Assembly (NCBI RefSeq): GCF_030817355.1
Contig: NZ_JAUSZH010000001.1
Coordinates: 5,332,501-5,396,500, forward strand
Source of the DNA: Streptomyces sp. V1I1
GTDB lineage: Bacteria; Actinomycetota; Actinomycetes; Streptomycetales; Streptomycetaceae
Reading direction: 5' to 3'
DNA length: 64,000 nt
The notes under the pieces were generated by a model that worked only from the letters and a program-made list of their open reading frames with translations, was not told the origin of the DNA and made no database searches. Shown here in pieces: positions 60,829-64,000 of this stretch. Positions within the stretch are counted from its first letter, which is position 1. Every line of letters starts with the position of its first letter. The position numbers and the translations under genes were made by a program.

Positions 60829-61740
60829 TCAGGCACCACAAGAGCGCAGGAAACCGCGGGTCCGCCGGGCGATAGGGAAGGGTTTGTCCGGCGGGCAGGG
60901 GTACATGTCCTGCTCGACGATGGCGAAGAGTTCGACGTCCAGCGCCTGGGCCGCGGCCAGTACGGGCTCCAGCGCAGGTACTCCGGCCGGCGGTTCGCAC
61001 ATCACGCCCCGGCCGACCGCAGGACCGAACGGCACCTCGTCCGCGACGACTTCGGCGAGGATCTCCGGGTCCACCTGCTTGAGATGGAGGTAGCCGATCC
61101 GCTCCCCGTAGGTCTCGATCAGCTTGACGCTGTCGCCGCCGCAGTAGGCGTAGTGCCCGGTGTCCAGACACAGGGAGACCAGTTCGGGATCGGTGGCGTC
61201 GAGGAACCGGCTGACGTTCTCCTCGCTGTCGATATGGGTGTCCGCGTGCGGATGGACGACGATCTTCAGTCCATACCGCTCGCACACCTCTCGGCCCAGC
61301 CGTTCGGTCTGGGCGGTGAGATCGCGCCACTGCGCGGGGGTGAGGGTGCGGTCCTCCAGCACCTGGCCAGTTTTGTCGTCGCGCCAGAAGGAGGGGATGA
61401 CGACCAGATGCTCCGCGCCCATGGCCCGGGTCAGCGCGGCGATGTCGGAGACATGCGCCCAGGTCTTGTCCCAGACGGCCGGCCCGTGGTGCAGCCCGGT
61501 GAAGACCGTTCCCGCCGAGACCTTCAGGCCGCGCCGGGCCGTCTCCTCGGTGAGGCGGGCCGGGTCGCTCGGGAGATAGCCGTACGGGCCGAGCTCGATC
61601 CATTCGTAACCGGCACTCGCGACCTCGTCGAGGAAGCGCTGCCAGGGAACCTGCTGGGGGTCGTCGGGGAACCACACCCCCCAGGAGTCGGGGGCCGAGC
61701 CGACCCGGATGCGGTTCAGGGAGGGGACGGATGAGGTCAT
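60829..61740 (-). CDS. TIM-barrel isomerase/dehydratase of the inositol cluster (IolE/IolI-like)
   Basis: 303 residues of the xylose-isomerase-like barrel family: RIRVGSAPDSWGVWFPDDP, GYEWIELGPYGYLP, VVHPHADTHIDSEENV with metal-binding His/Glu, LCLDTGHYAYCGGD and YLHLKQVDPE. This group includes inosose dehydratase (IolE) and inosose isomerase (IolI); I cannot separate the two by eye. Divergent from iolC with a shared operator-like dyad. Confidence 0.85.
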   Translation of the reverse strand: MTSSVPSLNRIRVGSAPDSWGVWFPDDPQQVPWQRFLDEVASAGYEWIELGPYGYLPSDPARLTEETARRGLKVSAGTVFTGLHHGPAVWDKTWAHVSDIAALTRAMGAEHLVVIPSFWRDDKTGQVLEDRTLTPAQWRDLTAQTERLGREVCERYGLKIVVHPHADTHIDSEENVSRFLDATDPELVSLCLDTGHYAYCGGDSVKLIETYGERIGYLHLKQVDPEILAEVVADEVPFGPAVGRGVMCEPPAGVPALEPVLAAAQALDVELFAIVEQDMYPCPPDKPFPIARRTRGFLRSCGA

Positions 61741-61771
61741 GCGGACGAGCTTTCCGGCCGCCGCGGAAGGG

Positions 61772-61811
61772 TGTCAAGGCTTCGTCCGAATGTAAGGACA
61801 AAATGTTGACA
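61772..61811. promoter_or_regulatory. 40-bp nested dyad in the iol divergent promoter
   Basis: TGTCAA-6-GTCC-8-GGAC-6-TTGACA, all four blocks symmetric about one centre at 61791/61792. The right arm TTGACA is also a -35 box; TACACC follows after 18 bases (61830-61835), so a repressor bound here would block the iolC promoter. Candidate operator for the inositol regulator, which is not in the window. Confidence 0.6.
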
Positions 61812-61869
61812 GGGTTCAGGAAGGAGCACTACACCTGGGGACAGCCGGCGTCGAACCGAAGGGACGCGC

Positions 61870-62978
61870 ATGCCTCAGCCGTACGACGTGATCACGATGG
61901 GCCGGATCGGGGTGGACCTGTATCCGCTGCGGACCGGGGTCCCGTTGGCGCAGGTCGACACGTTCGGGAAGTTCCTCGGCGGCTCGGCCACGAATGTCGC
62001 GGTCGGGGCGGCCCTCGGCTCGGCCGGCGGACGGCGGTGATCACCCGCACCGGCCAGGACGCCTTCGGGGACTATCTCCACCAGGCGCTGGGGGAGTTCG
62101 GGGTCGACGACCGCTGGGTGACCGCGGTCGCCGCCTATCCGACCCCGGTCACCTTCTGCGAGATCTTCCCGCCGGACGACTTCCCGCTCTACTTCTACCG
62201 GCAGCCGAAGGCCCCCGACCTCGAGATCCATGAGCACGAGCTGGACCTCGCGGAGATCCGCGCGGCGCGCGTCTTCTGGATGACCGGGACCGGCCTGTGC
62301 GCGGAGCCGAGCCGTACGGCGACGCTGGCCGCGCTCGCCCACCGGGACCGGTCCGGCATCACGGTCTTCGACCTCGACTGGCGGCCGATGTTCTGGGGGG
62401 ACCCGGCCGAGGCGCGGGCGTACTACGCCGAGGCCCTGGCGCACGCCACCGTCGCTGTTGGCAATCTGGAGGAGTGCGAAATCGCCACCGGCGAGCGCGA
62501 GCCGTACGCCGCGGCCCGCGCGCTCCTTGCCGCCGGGGTCGAGCTCGCCGTCGTCAAGCAGGGTCCCAAAGGTGTTCTCGCCGTACACCGGGACGGGACG
62601 CAGGCCGAGGTCCCGCCCGTCCCCGTCGAGGTGGTCAACGGGCTTGGTGCCGGGGACGCGTTCGGCGGGGCGCTGTGCCACGGGCTGCTCTCCGGGTGGG
62701 AGTTGGAACGCATCATGCGGTACGCCAACGCCGCCGGAGCCATCGTCGCCGCCCGCCTCGCCTGCTCCACCGCGATGCCGTACGCCGCCGAGGTCGACCA
62801 GGTCCTGACCGGCGGCCCGGTCCCGCCGTCCCCGACCCCGCCGCCCGCCGCACCGCCCGCGCCCGCCGCCCCGTCCCCGACCCCGCCGCCCAGCGCACCG
62901 CCCCCGCCGTCCCCGGTCCCGACACCCGCCGCGCCGTATCGGCACGGCGACACACCTCCGCCCGGAGCCGCTTCGTGA
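61870..62978 (+). pseudogene. iolC: 5-dehydro-2-deoxygluconokinase (IolC) gene with a frameshift
   Basis: ATG 61870, with GAAGGGA upstream, opens PQPYDVITMGRIGVDLYPLR and KFLGGSATNVAVGAALGSA, the PfkB N-terminus, then TGA at 62038. From about 62025 another frame gives RTAVITRTGQDAFGDYLHQAL onward to LGAGDAFGGALCHGLLSGWE, the PfkB active-site signature with catalytic Asp. One base missing in GGCCGGCGG near 62021-62030 accounts for it. The restored enzyme would phosphorylate 2-deoxy-5-keto-gluconate in inositol catabolism. The C-terminal 55 residues are a Pro/Ala-rich tail not usual for the family. Confidence 0.8.
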
Positions 62979-63859
62979 GCCGCGTCGACATCGCCGAGCT
63001 CGTCGGGATCCGCACCCGCCATCCCGAGGCCGTCGCCGAGGCCGCCACCCGGCGGCGCAGGCGACCCCGGCTCATCGGCGACAGCGGGCGCCTGATGATC
63101 ATCGCCGCCGACCACCCCGCCCGCGGCGCCCTCGCCGTCGGGGACCGTCGCTTCGCCATGGCCAACCGGCTCGATCTGCTCGAACGGCTCTGCCTGGCCC
63201 TCTCCCGTCCCGGCGTCGACGGCGTCCTCGCCACCGCCGACATCCTCGACGACCTGCTGCTCCTCGGCGCCCTCGACGACAAGGTCGTCATGGGTTCGAT
63301 GAATCGCGGGGGCCTCGCGGGCGCCGCGTTCGAGCTCGACGACCGGTTCACCGGACACCGCGCACAGGACCTGGACCGGCTCGGATTCGACGCGGGCAAG
63401 CTGCTGCTCCGTATCGACTACCAGGACCCCGCCTCCCTCGACACGCTGCACTCCACCGCCCGCGCCGTCGACGAGATGGCTGCGCGTCAGCTTCCAGTTT
63501 TCATAGAGCCGTTCATCTGTCACCGGATCGACGGCCTGCTCCGCAACGATCTCAGCGCCGAAGCAGTCACCCGGTCGATCGCCATCGCGTCCGGGCTTGC
63601 CGGCACCTCCGCGTACTCCTGGCTGAAGGTCCCCGTCACCGACGACCCCGACGACATGGCGGCCGTGATGGAGACCTCGACCCTGCCCGCGGTCCTTCTC
63701 GGAGGCGAGATCGGCGACGACCAGCACGGCGCATACGAGAAATGGCGTGGTGCGCTGCAACTGCCCACCGTGCAGGGACTGGTGGTGGGACGGTCGCTGC
63801 TCTATCCGGTCGACGGTGACGTCGCCGGGGCGGTCGATACGGCCGTCGGACTGCTGTAG
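62975..63859 (+). CDS. Cgl0159-family (beta/alpha)8 aldolase-like protein
   Basis: 294 residues from GTG 62975, overlapping the iolC stop (GTGA). LIGDSGRLMIIAADHPARGALAVG, VDGVLATADILDDLLLLGALDDKVVMGSMNRGG, LLRIDYQDPASLDTL and SAYSWLKVPVTDDPDDM, with the Schiff-base-type Lys in WLKVP. The family lies in actinobacterial inositol clusters, fused to or beside iolC, and is related to IolJ-type and deoxyribose-phosphate aldolases. Likely cleaves the phosphorylated intermediate produced by IolC. Confidence 0.85.
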   Translation: MSRVDIAELVGIRTRHPEAVAEAATRRRRRPRLIGDSGRLMIIAADHPARGALAVGDRRFAMANRLDLLERLCLALSRPGVDGVLATADILDDLLLLGALDDKVVMGSMNRGGLAGAAFELDDRFTGHRAQDLDRLGFDAGKLLLRIDYQDPASLDTLHSTARAVDEMAARQLPVFIEPFICHRIDGLLRNDLSAEAVTRSIAIASGLAGTSAYSWLKVPVTDDPDDMAAVMETSTLPAVLLGGEIGDDQHGAYEKWRGALQLPTVQGLVVGRSLLYPVDGDVAGAVDTAVGLL

Positions 63860-63875
63860 GGGGTACGGAGAAGTC

Positions 63876-64000
63876 ATGAGCGACCACGACGACCAGAAGC
63901 AGTACGTGCCGGCGGGGAGCGCGGCGAGCGGTCCCTACGCCCTCCGGATCGACCCCGAGCAGGCCGGCTGGGGTTACTCCAGCCTCCGTGTACTGGAGCT
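63876..64000 (+). CDS. iolB: 5-deoxy-glucuronate isomerase (IolB), 5' end
   Basis: 41 residues before the window ends: YVPAGSAASGPYALRIDPEQAGWGYSSLRVLEL, the usual start of actinobacterial IolB (cupin fold). ATG 63876 lies 16 bases after the previous stop. It isomerises 5-deoxy-glucuronic acid in the inositol pathway, consistent with its neighbours. Confidence 0.85.
   Translation, partial: MSDHDDQKQYVPAGSAASGPYALRIDPEQAGWGYSSLRVLE

Overview
The window looks like chromosomal DNA of a Streptomyces-type actinomycete. It is very GC-rich with strong third-position GC bias, many GTG and a few TTG starts, frequent ATGA/GTGA stop-start overlaps, and characteristic families: DUF397 with an XRE/DUF5753 regulator, WXG100/T7SS polymorphic toxins, DUF7848, PucR, DUF993, the Cgl0159 family and citrate synthase next to a RecD-like helicase.

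Layout. 1-6.4 kb: the 5' part of an acyl-CoA dehydrogenase, then a PucR regulator divergent from a sodium:solute symporter-agmatinase-ThDP enzyme operon that ends at a strong terminator. 6.6-7.0 kb: two truncated gene ends fused tail to tail (STM4013-like hydrolase and DUF4291). 7.0-10.2 kb: flavoprotein, XRE regulator, a frameshifted HATPase and small proteins including a DUF7848 protein. 10.25-14.4 kb: a T7SS-type polymorphic toxin locus with two WXG100-like proteins, a toxin ending in an RNase A-like domain, an unknown protein, an orphan RNase A-like tip and a CdiI_2-type immunity protein. A 3' tRNA half and tandem repeats at 14.72-14.90 kb look like the attachment site of a lost integrative element.

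15.3-35.8 kb is mostly ordinary chromosome: membrane and secreted proteins, a double-length ABC exporter, a peptidase S37, a GH3 hexosaminidase, LysR/EamA and MarR-GNAT genes. It also holds several broken genes (5'-truncated phytase-like esterase, a membrane protein split by TGA, an ATP-grasp remnant) and one unusual TerD/PD-(D/E)XK fusion. 34.7-39.1 kb is a LacI-controlled sugar-type operon (oxidoreductase, DUF993 aldolase-like protein, TIM-barrel isomerase).

40.9-45.1 kb is a genomic graveyard. It contains decayed fragments of the DUF993 gene, of the isomerase and of the 5' end of the RecD-like helicase, all of which have intact versions elsewhere in the window. Between them lie an XRE/DUF397 module, an antitoxin with a nonsense-mutated PIN-like toxin and a 5'-truncated DUF937 gene. 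45.2-49.0 kb is a second polymorphic toxin operon on the minus strand: SseB-like protein, unknown protein, toxin with a Stv-like C-terminus, two DUF4279 immunity candidates. 49.07-49.65 kb is a deleted, frameshifted copy of the module at 41.2-42.9 kb.

50-64 kb returns to core functions: RecD-like helicase, citrate synthase, copper ATPase and chaperone with a CsoR-type operator, a TetR/MMPL divergent pair, a small HTH protein and an inositol-catabolism cluster. That cluster has a TIM-barrel isomerase divergent from a frameshifted iolC, a Cgl0159-family protein and the start of iolB; the divergent region contains a striking 40-bp nested dyad.

Everything here was read by eye and by knowledge of protein families; no database search was run.
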